Shown piece after piece: positions 1-6,618 of a stretch of DNA of 7,549 nt (position 1 is the stretch's first letter; every line of letters begins with the position of its first letter). Both the position numbers and the translations under genes were made by a program. Location: positions 1-7,549 of the forward strand of contig CANLIF010000062.1 of assembly GCA_947491175.1 (NCBI GenBank), in the 5' to 3' direction. The DNA is from Actinomycetota bacterium (GTDB lineage: Bacteria; Actinomycetota; Actinomycetes; S36-B12; UBA5976). The notes below the pieces were generated by a model, which was given only the letters and a program-made list of their open reading frames with translations, was not told the DNA's origin and did not search any database.

Positions 1-456
1 ACCCCGAACTACGCCACCGACGGTAACTTCAGTTTTTCCATTAACTGTCGTAAATGTTGCAACGCCTCCTTTTGCAACTTGAATAGGAGTGCCGCCATCA
101 ATTACGAGATTGAATGCCCCCCCTGTTGTAATGCCAGGAATCGTTTCTCCCCGAACTGCAACAAATGTGCGATCCTGCAAAAGCCCAACCCGAATATTTG
201 TCACCGGCAACTCAACTGGATCAACAGTGGTTCCCGTGTAGTAGTGCGTAAGAATTTGTGAGGCGGTGTATCCGTCAAGCCCCATACCTTGAGCGCCATA
301 TTGGCTCATGCCAACTCCATGACCAAAACCTGATCCAGTGATGATGAACTCATCTGGAACTTGAACTGCATCGGCGCCGCGGGCAGCCCCCAGCGAGCCA
401 CCGATAAGCAGGGTGGCCAATGCTGCCGCAGTTATGGATTTGGCGGATTTGTTCAT
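1..456 (-). CDS. SpoIID/LytB-domain secreted protein, N-terminal part (C-terminus beyond window edge)
   Basis: Read on the minus strand from an ATG at 456, the frame stays open for 152 codons to the window edge. The first ~28 residues look like a Sec signal peptide: MNKSAK, then a hydrophobic Ala/Leu/Ile/Gly stretch, then a small-residue region around AARGADA where cleavage is plausible. Residues ~41-75 carry the family signature GSGFGHGVGMSQYGAQG followed by GYTASQILTHYYTGT, typical of SpoIID/LytB proteins. Members act on cell-wall peptidoglycan: B. subtilis SpoIID is a lytic transglycosylase and LytB modifies an amidase. In actinobacteria, which mostly do not form endospores, the role is usually unknown but is probably envelope-related. 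The rest of the visible part is beta-rich (many Val, Thr, Gly). No clear Shine-Dalgarno precedes the ATG, so the start is chosen on the signal peptide. It is transcribed divergently from secA. The catalytic part would lie outside the window, so activity cannot be judged. Confidence 0.85.
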   Translation of the reverse strand, partial: MNKSAKSITAAALATLLIGGSLGAARGADAVQVPDEFIITGSGFGHGVGMSQYGAQGMGLDGYTASQILTHYYTGTTVDPVELPVTNIRVGLLQDRTFVAVRGETIPGITTGGAFNLVIDGGTPIQVAKGGVATFTTVNGKTEVTVGGVVRG

Positions 457-574
457 GTTCTCACGATCGGTGGGGGAAGCTTCACTACGAAACTAACACA
501 GTAAAAGCCCGTAAATAGGGAAGGGCTATCCAAGAATCGGACATTAATCTGCAAAAATCGTCGCTATTTTCCTG

Positions 575-606
575 ATTTTAAGTCATTACGGTTCGTGACT
601 TACGAT
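575..606 (+). promoter_or_regulatory. Tentative secA promoter in the divergent spacer
   Basis: The 197-base spacer between the SpoIID-like gene and secA is A+T-richer than the genes and must hold both promoters. A weak sigma70-type match for secA is TTAAGT (578-583), 17 bases, then TACGAT (601-606), giving a start about 40 bases before the secA GTG. On the other strand TAAAAT (580 to 575) resembles a -10 for the SpoIID-like gene, but no convincing -35 goes with it. Both are short, degenerate matches and are offered only as candidates. Confidence 0.25.
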
Positions 607-653
607 TAGAACAGCGTATTCGCGCAAATCTGATTGAGAGCAAGGACATATCT

Positions 654-3374
654 GTGAGCGTTCTAGACAAAATTCTTCGTGCCGGCGAAGGAAAAATTCT
701 GCGAACTCTCGAGTCCATTGCAGGTCAGGTTAATGCTCTAGAGGAGCACTACGTCGCGATGTCTGACGATGAGTTACGTGGACTAACTGCGGACTTTAAG
801 CTTCGGGTTTCAAATGGCGAAAGCCTTAATGACTTATTGCCTGAATCCTTTGCTGCAGTTCGCGAAGCTAGCAAGCGTACTTTGGGTCAACGTCACTATG
901 ACGTTCAGCTAATGGGTGGCGCTGCACTTCACTTAGGAAATATTGCTGAAATGCGAACTGGTGAAGGTAAAACCCTGGTTTCAACTTTGCCTGCATATTT
1001 AAATGCCCTGTCAGGTCGTGGCGTACACGTTGTAACTGTTAACGATTACTTGGCAGCTCGAGATGCACAATGGATGGGTCGCGTGCATCGCTTCTTAGGT
1101 TTGGAAGTTGGCACAATTCTGTCGAACATGAGTTCCGAAGAACGCCGGATTTCATATAACGCAGACATCACTTATGGCACTAACAATGAATTTGGATTCG
1201 ATTACCTTCGCGACAACATGGCGTTGAATCCACAAGATCGAGTGCAAAGAGAATATAACTTTGCGATTGTCGATGAAGTTGACTCGATCTTGATCGATGA
1301 GGCTAGAACACCGCTGCTAATCAGTGGACCTGCTGATGTTGCGACCAAGTGGTACGCAGAGTTCGCGCGATTAGTACCAAGATTGAGCGCAGAGACTGAT
1401 TACGAAGTTAATGAAAAAAAGCGAACCATCGGCATTTTGGAACCAGGCGTAGAGAAAGTTGAAAACTGGTTAGGTATCGAAAATCTTTACGAATCAGAAA
1501 ATACTCAGCTTGTGGGTTATTTGAACAATGCAATCAAGGCACTTGCACTCTTCAAAAAAGATAAAGATTATGTCGTAATGGACGGGGAAGTTCTCATTGT
1601 TGATGAGCACACTGGTCGAATCTTGGCAGGCCGTCGCTACAACGATGGAATGCATCAGGCGATTGAAGCCAAAGAAGGCGTCGAGATTCAAAACGAAAAT
1701 CAAACGCTAGCCACAATCACAATCCAGAACTATTTCCGTATGTACGAAAAACTTTCTGGCATGACTGGTACTGCGATGACCGAAGCTTCGGAATTCCAGC
1801 AGATTTACAAACTTGGCGTAGTCCCAATTCCAGCAAACCGTCCAGTGCAACGTACTGACCAATCAGACTTGGTGTACCGCACCGAGGACGCAAAGTTAAA
1901 AGCAGTGATTGCGGACATTGAAACAAAGCATCACGATGGGCAACCTGTTTTAGTTGGAACAACCAGCGTCGAGAAGAGCGAACTCGTCTCAAAGTATTTG
2001 ACGCGCTCGGGAATCCCACATGAAGTTTTGAACGCTAAACAACACGATCGAGAAGCAACCATTGTTGCTGAAGCGGGACGAAAAGGCGCAGTAACAGTTG
2101 CAACAAACATGGCTGGCCGTGGTACCGACATCATGTTGGGTGGAAACCCAGAATTCCGTGCGACTCAGGAACTTGAACGTCGTGGCCTAGATCCAGTTGA
2201 AAACCAAGCGGAGTATGAATCCGCGTGGGCCGGAGCGCTAGAAGCAGCGCAATCAGCGGTTGCTTCAGAGCATGATGAAGTCGTTTCAGTAGGTGGACTT
2301 TATGTTTTAGGAACTGAACGTCATGAATCGCGACGCATTGACAATCAGTTGCGTGGAAGATCAGGACGTCAAGGAGATCCGGGCGAAACTCGCTTCTATC
2401 TTTCACTTGAAGATGACTTAATGCGCTTGTTCAAGGGTGACATGGTCAATTCCTTCTTACAGCGCTTCAATGTTCCTGATGACGTACCTATTGAAGCCAA
2501 GATGGTGACAAATTCAATTCGTTCCGCACAAACTCAGGTTGAATCACAGAACTTTGAGATCCGTAAGAATGTTTTGAAGTATGACGAGGTTATGAACCGG
2601 CAGCGCCAAGTTGTCTATGGCGAACGTTCTCGAGTGCTTGATGGCGAAGACATTCAGGAACAAATCAAGACGTTCATGAGTGACACCATCGCGGCGTATG
2701 TTGCAGCCGAGACGGCCGAAGGGTTCCCGGAAGATTGGGATCTACAAGAATTATGGACAGCGTTAGCTTCGCTTTATCCAATCGAGATTTCCATTAACGA
2801 CATGGTTAAGGCTGCTGGGGGAGATCCGGCAGATTTATCTGCAGAGTTTATGACCGTCACGTTGCAAGAAGATATCAATCGTGCGTACTTAGCCCGTGAG
2901 GCTGAGTTGCAACCACCCGTGATGCGGGAACTTGAGCGACGCGTGATTTTGTCAGTGCTTGACCGCAAATGGCGTGAGCACTTGTATGAGATGGATTATT
3001 TGAAAGAAGGTATCGGCCTACGCGCGATGGCTCAGCGCGATCCACTAGTCGAATACCAGCGTGAAGGCTTCGACCTGTTCGTTGCAATGATGGAAGCCAT
3101 TAAAGAAGAATCTGTTGGCTACATGTTTAATGCCGAAGTTACGGTCACCCCGCACGAACATGTTGATGGCGAAGAAGATGAAATTGAATTGGAAACTAAA
3201 GGACTGGCAGCACCACAATCTCCAGCAGCACTGCAGTATTCAGGACCTAGTGAAACTGGGGAAGTTAAATCCACGGCAGTTTCAAATGATGTTTACGCAA
3301 ACACTGGACGCAATGAACCGTGTCCATGTGGGTCGGGAAGTAAGTTCAAGAAATGTCACGGAGCAGCAAGTTAA
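654..3374 (+). CDS. secA: Preprotein translocase ATPase subunit SecA
   Basis: SecA is the ATP-driven motor that pushes unfolded preproteins through SecYEG; it cycles between cytoplasm and the inner face of the membrane. At 906 residues it has the normal full length for actinobacterial SecA1. Visible parts in order: the nucleotide-binding fold with Walker A RTGEGKT (101-107), the DEAD-type Walker B DEVD (207-210) and IDEARTPLLISG (214-225); the preprotein cross-linking region; GMTGTA (369-374); the second helicase half with MAGRGTDI (486-493) and RGRSGRQGDPG (~567-577); the scaffold helix YDEVMNRQRQ (~643 on); and a C-terminal zinc motif CPCGSGSKFKKCHG with Cys890, Cys892, Cys901 and His902. 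The start is a GTG with AAGGA at 642-646, seven bases upstream, and MSVLDKILRAGEGK matches how the family begins. The gene stands alone on its strand, divergent from the SpoIID-like gene and convergent with the aminotransferase. No key residue is missing. Confidence 0.98.
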   Translation: MSVLDKILRAGEGKILRTLESIAGQVNALEEHYVAMSDDELRGLTADFKLRVSNGESLNDLLPESFAAVREASKRTLGQRHYDVQLMGGAALHLGNIAEMRTGEGKTLVSTLPAYLNALSGRGVHVVTVNDYLAARDAQWMGRVHRFLGLEVGTILSNMSSEERRISYNADITYGTNNEFGFDYLRDNMALNPQDRVQREYNFAIVDEVDSILIDEARTPLLISGPADVATKWYAEFARLVPRLSAETDYEVNEKKRTIGILEPGVEKVENWLGIENLYESENTQLVGYLNNAIKALALFKKDKDYVVMDGEVLIVDEHTGRILAGRRYNDGMHQAIEAKEGVEIQNENQTLATITIQNYFRMYEKLSGMTGTAMTEASEFQQIYKLGVVPIPANRPVQRTDQSDLVYRTEDAKLKAVIADIETKHHDGQPVLVGTTSVEKSELVSKYLTRSGIPHEVLNAKQHDREATIVAEAGRKGAVTVATNMAGRGTDIMLGGNPEFRATQELERRGLDPVENQAEYESAWAGALEAAQSAVASEHDEVVSVGGLYVLGTERHESRRIDNQLRGRSGRQGDPGETRFYLSLEDDLMRLFKGDMVNSFLQRFNVPDDVPIEAKMVTNSIRSAQTQVESQNFEIRKNVLKYDEVMNRQRQVVYGERSRVLDGEDIQEQIKTFMSDTIAAYVAAETAEGFPEDWDLQELWTALASLYPIEISINDMVKAAGGDPADLSAEFMTVTLQEDINRAYLAREAELQPPVMRELERRVILSVLDRKWREHLYEMDYLKEGIGLRAMAQRDPLVEYQREGFDLFVAMMEAIKEESVGYMFNAEVTVTPHEHVDGEEDEIELETKGLAAPQSPAALQYSGPSETGEVKSTAVSNDVYANTGRNEPCPCGSGSKFKKCHGAAS

Positions 3375-3401
3375 GTACTGCCCGACTTTGTCCGGCAGTA
3401 C
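3375..3401. terminator. Hairpin between convergent secA and aminotransferase genes
   Basis: An 8-bp stem, GTACTGCC (3375-3382) with GGCAGTAC (3394-3401), continues past one C-C mismatch into GAC/GTC with a TTT loop. It starts on the base after the secA stop and lies 14 bases beyond the aminotransferase stop, as expected for a shared terminator. Neither side has a real T-run, so it is not a canonical intrinsic terminator. It may work as an I-shaped terminator, as an mRNA 3'-end stabiliser, or together with Rho. Confidence 0.55.
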
Positions 3402-3415
3402 AGTATAGAAAACTA

Positions 3416-4612
3416 CTACTTAAGCAAGTCTTGAACTCTTGATATTCCTTCAATTAAATCGTCATCACCCAAAGCATAAGAAAGTCGGATATAGCCTGGG
3501 GTTCCAAATGCTTCGCCAGGGACAACTGCAACTTCCACTTCATCGAGAATCAATGCGGAAAGTTCAGCCGAAGTTGTCGGAACCTTCCCGCGAATCTCTC
3601 GCCCCAAAATGTTTTTCACTGATGGATAAACGTAGAACGCGCCTTCAGGTTCAGGGCAGTTAACACCTTCGATTTCATTTAGCATCTTGGTGATCAGTTG
3701 CCTGCGACGATCAAAAGCAATCTTCATCTCATGAACTGCAGACAGGTCACCTGAGACTGCAGCTAAAGCCGCAATCTGAGAAACGTTTGCAACATTTGAT
3801 GTGGCATGCGATTGTAAATTTGTTGCAGCCTTAACAATGTCGTTAGGTCCGATCATCCAGCCCACACGCCATCCAGTCATTGCGTAAGTTTTTGCGACAC
3901 CGTTCACAATGATGCACTTATCTGCTAATTCAGGAACCAAAACTGGCATGGACGAAAATTCAGCATCACCGTAAACCAAGTGTTCATAAATTTCATCCGT
4001 TACAACCCAGATACCTTTTTCAACTGCCCACTGGCCAATTGCCTCAACTTCGGCAGGTGAGTAAACAGCGCCCGTTGGATTACTTGGAGACACAAAAACA
4101 AGGGCTTTGGTTTTTGGAGTAATTGCTTTTTCAAGTTGTGCAATGGAGGTCCGGTAGCCAGTTGATTCATCGGTCATGATTTCAACTGGAACACCACCAG
4201 CTAAGCGAATGGACTCTGGATAAGTTGTCCAATATGGAGCTGGAAGTAGTACTTCATCGCCTGGATCAAGCAGAGCTGCAAATGCGTTATACAAAGCTTG
4301 CTTGCCGCCATTGGTAATCAGCACCTGACTTGGATCAACTACAAAACCGGAATCGCGAAGCGTCTTTGCGGCAATTGCGGACTTTAGTTCTGGTAAACCG
4401 CCCGCAGGGGTGTAGCGATGCCACTTTGGATCACGGCAAGCAGCAACAGCGGCTTCCACTATGTAGTCAGGAGTTGGGAAGTCTGGTTCGCCAGCGCCAA
4501 AGCCAATTACTGGCCGGCCAGCTGCCTTTAATGCCTTAGCCTTGGCGTCTACAGCCAAAGTAGCGGACTCTGCAATTGCCCCAATTCGGGCGGAAACTCG
4601 AGGTTTGTTCAC
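3416..4612 (-). CDS. aspC: Class I aspartate-type aminotransferase (PLP-dependent)
   Basis: This is a fold-type I, PLP-dependent aminotransferase of the Ib aspartate group. It probably transfers the amino group between aspartate and 2-oxoglutarate; some relatives also use prephenate, so specificity is not certain. Numbering from the GTG at 4612: GFGAGEPDFPTP is at 37-48, the SPSNPTG motif with the PLP-contacting Asn at ~177, TDEIYEHLVYG with Asp ~206 and Tyr ~209, the Schiff-base Lys ~241 in NGVAKTYAMTGWRVGW, and the substrate-carboxylate Arg ~376 in YIRLSYA. The length of 398 is normal. The frame extends to a GTG at 4648 (410 residues), but the family usually has about ten residues or fewer before RVSARIGAIAESATLAVD, so I prefer 4612. 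Neither start has a Shine-Dalgarno. It is divergent from the tRNA-Trp/secE unit and ends facing secA; it has no functional link to its neighbours. Confidence 0.93.
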   Translation of the reverse strand: MNKPRVSARIGAIAESATLAVDAKAKALKAAGRPVIGFGAGEPDFPTPDYIVEAAVAACRDPKWHRYTPAGGLPELKSAIAAKTLRDSGFVVDPSQVLITNGGKQALYNAFAALLDPGDEVLLPAPYWTTYPESIRLAGGVPVEIMTDESTGYRTSIAQLEKAITPKTKALVFVSPSNPTGAVYSPAEVEAIGQWAVEKGIWVVTDEIYEHLVYGDAEFSSMPVLVPELADKCIIVNGVAKTYAMTGWRVGWMIGPNDIVKAATNLQSHATSNVANVSQIAALAAVSGDLSAVHEMKIAFDRRRQLITKMLNEIEGVNCPEPEGAFYVYPSVKNILGREIRGKVPTTSAELSALILDEVEVAVVPGEAFGTPGYIRLSYALGDDDLIEGISRVQDLLK

Positions 4613-4699
4613 GCGCTCAAGTATTGCGTATTTGGCGAGTTCTGGCACTACCGGGGTTGGAAATCCGTGGTTTTTGCCCCGCCAAAAATGGGTCTAGAC

Positions 4700-4726
4700 T
4701 TGACTCTCCGACACAATTTTTAGTCT
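4700..4726 (+). promoter_or_regulatory. Candidate promoter for the tRNA-Trp - secE - nusG - rplKA unit
   Basis: TTGACT (4700-4705) matches the -35 consensus at five of six bases. TAGTCT (4721-4726) keeps the TAnnnT core of a -10, with a somewhat short 15-base spacer. Transcription would begin near 4733 and leave a ~45-base leader before tRNA-Trp to be removed by RNase P. A small hairpin, GCCTA (4737-4741) with TAGGC (4750-4754), sits in that leader. No other good candidate lies between the divergent aminotransferase and the tRNA. Confidence 0.4.
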
Positions 4727-4778
4727 GCGTAAGCGTGCCTAGAAACAGGTAGGCGAGTGCGGATCGAAATTGTGCCAG

Positions 4779-4851
4779 AGGGTCGTGGCTCAATTGGTAG
4801 AGCACCGGTCTCCAAAACCGGTGGTTGGGGGTTCAAGTCCCTCCGGCCCTG
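4779..4851 (+). tRNA. tRNA-Trp (anticodon CCA)
   Basis: A full cloverleaf can be drawn. The acceptor stem is AGGGTCG (4779-4785) with CGGCCCT (4844-4850) and one G-T pair. The D stem is GCTC (4788-4791) with GAGC (4800-4803). The anticodon stem is CCGGT (4805-4809) with ACCGG (4817-4821) around loop CTCCAAA, giving anticodon CCA at 4812-4814. The T stem is GGGGG with CCCTC around TTCAAGT. The discriminator is G at 4851, as expected for bacterial tRNA-Trp. The 3' CCA is not encoded (CTG follows) and must be added enzymatically. It lies 62 bases upstream of secE with no terminator between, so it is probably co-transcribed with secE and nusG. Confidence 0.97.
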
Positions 4852-4901
4852 CTGCAAGAAGTAAAGAAAAGATTCCGAAAGTCAATAAAGTTCCGGTGAA
4901 G

Positions 4902-4907
4902 AAAGGA
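4902..4907 (+). promoter_or_regulatory. Ribosome binding site that fixes the secE start
   Basis: AAAGGA lies six bases before the GTG at 4914. The reading frame is open much further upstream, through the whole tRNA, so this site decides the start. A second in-frame GTG at 4896 has no comparable site in front of it. Confidence 0.7.
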
Positions 4908-4913
4908 AAGACA

Positions 4914-5129
4914 GTGAGTTTAAGTACTGCAGAACGTCTTGGGTTGTTTGGTCGCATCGCACTTTTCTTGCGGCAAGTGATGTTCGAGTTAAAGAAAGTT
5001 GTTTGGCCAACCAAAGAACAACTTGTCACTTACACAGCTGTTGTAATCGTTTTTGTAACCATCATGGGACTGATAATTGCGGCCCTAGATTTTGTTTTCG
5101 TCAAACTAGTTCTACTTGTTTTCGGTTAG
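4914..5129 (+). CDS. secE: Preprotein translocase subunit SecE
   Basis: SecE is the small essential clamp subunit of the SecYEG membrane channel and is needed for SecA-driven export. From the GTG at 4914 it has 71 residues: a short N-terminus, an amphipathic cytoplasmic helix with the diagnostic ELKKVVWPTKEQL (~25-37), and one transmembrane helix (~40-62), ending in VKLVLLVFG, very like other actinobacterial SecE C-termini. Many actinobacterial SecE proteins carry a longer charged N-terminal arm. Here the codons before 4914 encode a lysine-rich stretch (KSKEK..KVPVKKGK type) that could be such an arm if the GTG at 4896 or another start were used, but only 4914 has a good AAAGGA. nusG follows after 21 bases, the classic secE-nusG pairing. 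Confidence 0.93.
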   Translation: MSLSTAERLGLFGRIALFLRQVMFELKKVVWPTKEQLVTYTAVVIVFVTIMGLIIAALDFVFVKLVLLVFG

Positions 5130-5150
5130 TCGTTAGGTAAGGAAAATTAC

Positions 5151-6089
5151 GTGTCTGAATCACCGTTCTTAGAAGCAGTTGCTCCACAGGCATATGACGT
5201 CTCGTCATCAGTTGCTGTTGACATGCTTATTTCTAATGAAGAAGCAATTGAAGCAACAGACGTTGCTTACGATGGTGCAACTGATGTTGACCTAGATGGC
5301 GAAGTCTCAACTACTTCGGCTGAAGATAACTTCGACCTGTCTGCTGCCGTCGAGGCTGAGCTTGCCACTGAAGAGTCTGCAACCGAAGAGGTTGTAGCAG
5401 AAGTAGTAGTCGCCGAAGAAACAACCACCGATTCAGTAGTTGCCGAAGAAGCGCCATCTGACGAAGATCCATTGGTGGCTTTCCGCGCTCGCCTAGAATC
5501 TCAAATTGGTGATTGGTTTGTCATTCATTCCTACGCAGGTTTCGAAAACCGCGTCAAGCAAAACTTAGAAACTCGCGCAGTCTCTTTGAACATGGAGGAC
5601 TACATCTACGAAGTAAATGTTCCTACTGAGGACGTTACTGAAATTAAGAATGGTGTGCGCAAGCAAGTAAAGCGCAATAAGTTCCCAGGATATGTTTTGG
5701 TTCGTATGGACTTAACCGATGAATCATGGGGCGTAGTTCGCCACACCCCAGGTGTAACCGGATTCGTTGGCCAGGGTCATAACCCAGCTCCACTTTCAAT
5801 GGATGAAGCATTCGACATGCTTCGCCCAACTCAGCAAAAGGCAATCGCATCGGTTGCAACAGCCGCCGCTGCATCAGCCAGCGAAAAGGGTGGCAACTCA
5901 AGTGGCGCCAAGATCGACATCGATCTAAACATTGGCGATTCGGTAACTGTGGTCGATGGACCATTTGCCACATTGCATGCAACGATTTCCGAGATCAACT
6001 TGGATGCACAAAAGGTCGTAGGTCTAGTAGAGATCTTCGGCCGTGAAACTCCTGTGGAACTGGGCTTCAACCAGATTCACAAGAACTAA
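5151..6089 (+). CDS. nusG: Transcription termination/antitermination protein NusG
   Basis: NusG binds the RNA polymerase clamp through its NGN domain and contacts Rho or ribosomal protein S10 through its KOW domain. The 312 residues divide into an acidic extension (1 to ~110, rich in Glu, Asp, Val, Ala, Thr), the NGN domain (~120-225, starting at DWFVIHSYAGFENRVKQNLE and including KFPGYVLVRM and TPGVTGFVG), an Ala/Ser/Gly-rich linker (~226-258), and the KOW domain (~260-312, GDSVTVVDGPFA then VEIFGRETPVELGF). E. coli NusG has about 180 residues, so nearly all the extra length is the extension and linker. Acidic N-terminal tails are known in actinobacterial NusG, but this one is long. The GTG start has TAAGGA with a seven-base gap. 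The gene lies between secE (21 bases) and rplK (33 bases) and is surely in the same operon. Confidence 0.97.
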   Translation: MSESPFLEAVAPQAYDVSSSVAVDMLISNEEAIEATDVAYDGATDVDLDGEVSTTSAEDNFDLSAAVEAELATEESATEEVVAEVVVAEETTTDSVVAEEAPSDEDPLVAFRARLESQIGDWFVIHSYAGFENRVKQNLETRAVSLNMEDYIYEVNVPTEDVTEIKNGVRKQVKRNKFPGYVLVRMDLTDESWGVVRHTPGVTGFVGQGHNPAPLSMDEAFDMLRPTQQKAIASVATAAAASASEKGGNSSGAKIDIDLNIGDSVTVVDGPFATLHATISEINLDAQKVVGLVEIFGRETPVELGFNQIHKN

Positions 6090-6122
6090 AGAAACAACGA
6101 AAAGAAAAAGGACGCGATAGAC

Positions 6123-6551
6123 ATGGCCCCAAAGAAAAAGGTCACTGGACTTATCAAGTTGCAGATCAAGGCCGGAGAAGCAAACCCTGCTCCACCGGTT
6201 GGTCCAGCGCTTGGTCAGCATGGTGTAAATATCATGGACTTCTGCAAGGCGTACAACGCTGCAACAGAGTCACAGCGTGGAAATGTAATCCCAGTTGAAA
6301 TTACGGTTTACGAAGACCGTTCCTTTGACTTTGTTACAAAGACACCACCAGCAGCACGAATGATCCTCAAGGCCGCAGGCGTTGAAAAAGGTTCAGGCGT
6401 TCCGCACACAACTAAAGTTGCAAACATCAGCCAAGATCAGGTTCGCGAAATCGCCCAGACCAAAATGGTTGACCTTAATGCCAACGACATTAATGCCGCA
6501 ATGAAAATCATCGAAGGTACTGCTCGCTCAATGGGCATCACAGTCGGTTAA
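6123..6551 (+). CDS. rplK: 50S ribosomal protein L11
   Basis: L11 binds the GTPase-associated centre of 23S rRNA, forms the base of the stalk where elongation factors act, and is needed for RelA activation. At 142 residues it has the standard length. The N-terminal domain shows the conserved KAGEANPAPPVGPALGQHGVNI (residues 16-37), the proline-rich face that with rRNA forms the thiostrepton pocket. The C-terminal RNA-binding domain shows the usual FVTKTPPAA and the IIEGTARSMGI end. The ATG start has AAAGGA at 6107-6112, ten bases upstream. It ends in a double stop, TAATAA. rplA follows after 67 bases that hold a structured control element. Confidence 0.98.
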   Translation: MAPKKKVTGLIKLQIKAGEANPAPPVGPALGQHGVNIMDFCKAYNAATESQRGNVIPVEITVYEDRSFDFVTKTPPAARMILKAAGVEKGSGVPHTTKVANISQDQVREIAQTKMVDLNANDINAAMKIIEGTARSMGITVG

Positions 6552-6563
6552 TAATCCATCCCA

Positions 6564-6593
6564 GTGGGAGAGCACTTCATGCTCAGCAACCAC
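6564..6593 (+). promoter_or_regulatory. Probable L1 autoregulatory site in rplK-rplA mRNA (mimic of the 23S L1 site)
   Basis: The 67-base spacer folds into two short helices joined by an asymmetric internal loop. The outer helix is GTGG (6564-6567) with CCAC (6590-6593). The inner helix is GAGCA (6570-6574) with TGCTC (6580-6584), with loop CTTCA. The internal loop is GA on one side and AGCAA on the other. As I recall the sequence, the L1 site of 23S rRNA (helices 76-77) has the same plan, with GGUGGGAG on one strand and AAAUACCACC on the other. The GUGGGAG strand here (6564-6570) is identical. L1 is known to repress its own mRNA by binding such a mimic in several bacteria and archaea. The site lies 25 bases before the rplA start. 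L1 binding here would mainly control rplA; effects on rplK are less certain. Confidence 0.65.
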
Positions 6594-6618
6594 GAACTCC
6601 AATGAAAGAGGAGAAAAC

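Noticed and set aside
79..261. Plus-strand 60-residue frame
   Set aside because: It lies opposite the SpoIID-like gene, whose protein has a signal peptide and a recognised motif; this frame has neither family character nor a ribosome binding site.
506..527. AGCCC/GGGCT hairpin in the spacer before secA
   Set aside because: A five-base stem with a 12-base loop and no T-run is too weak to call a terminator or RNA element.
3115..3408. Plus-strand 97-residue frame over the end of secA
   Set aside because: It is an out-of-frame shadow of secA running into the terminator hairpin.
4712..4774. Inverted repeat CACAATTT / AAATTGTG around the tRNA promoter region
   Set aside because: Eight-base arms 47 bases apart in an A+T-richer spacer can arise by chance; no second copy or operator logic is seen.
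4770..4913. Upstream extension of secE starting MCQRVVAQLVEHRSPKP
   Set aside because: It is a translation of the tRNA-Trp gene plus spacer; the cloverleaf is complete and a ribosome binding site lies before the later GTG.
4790..5029. Minus-strand frame ending GPEGLEPPTTGFGDRCSTN
   Set aside because: This is the well-known translation artefact of a tRNA read backwards, and it also overlaps secE.
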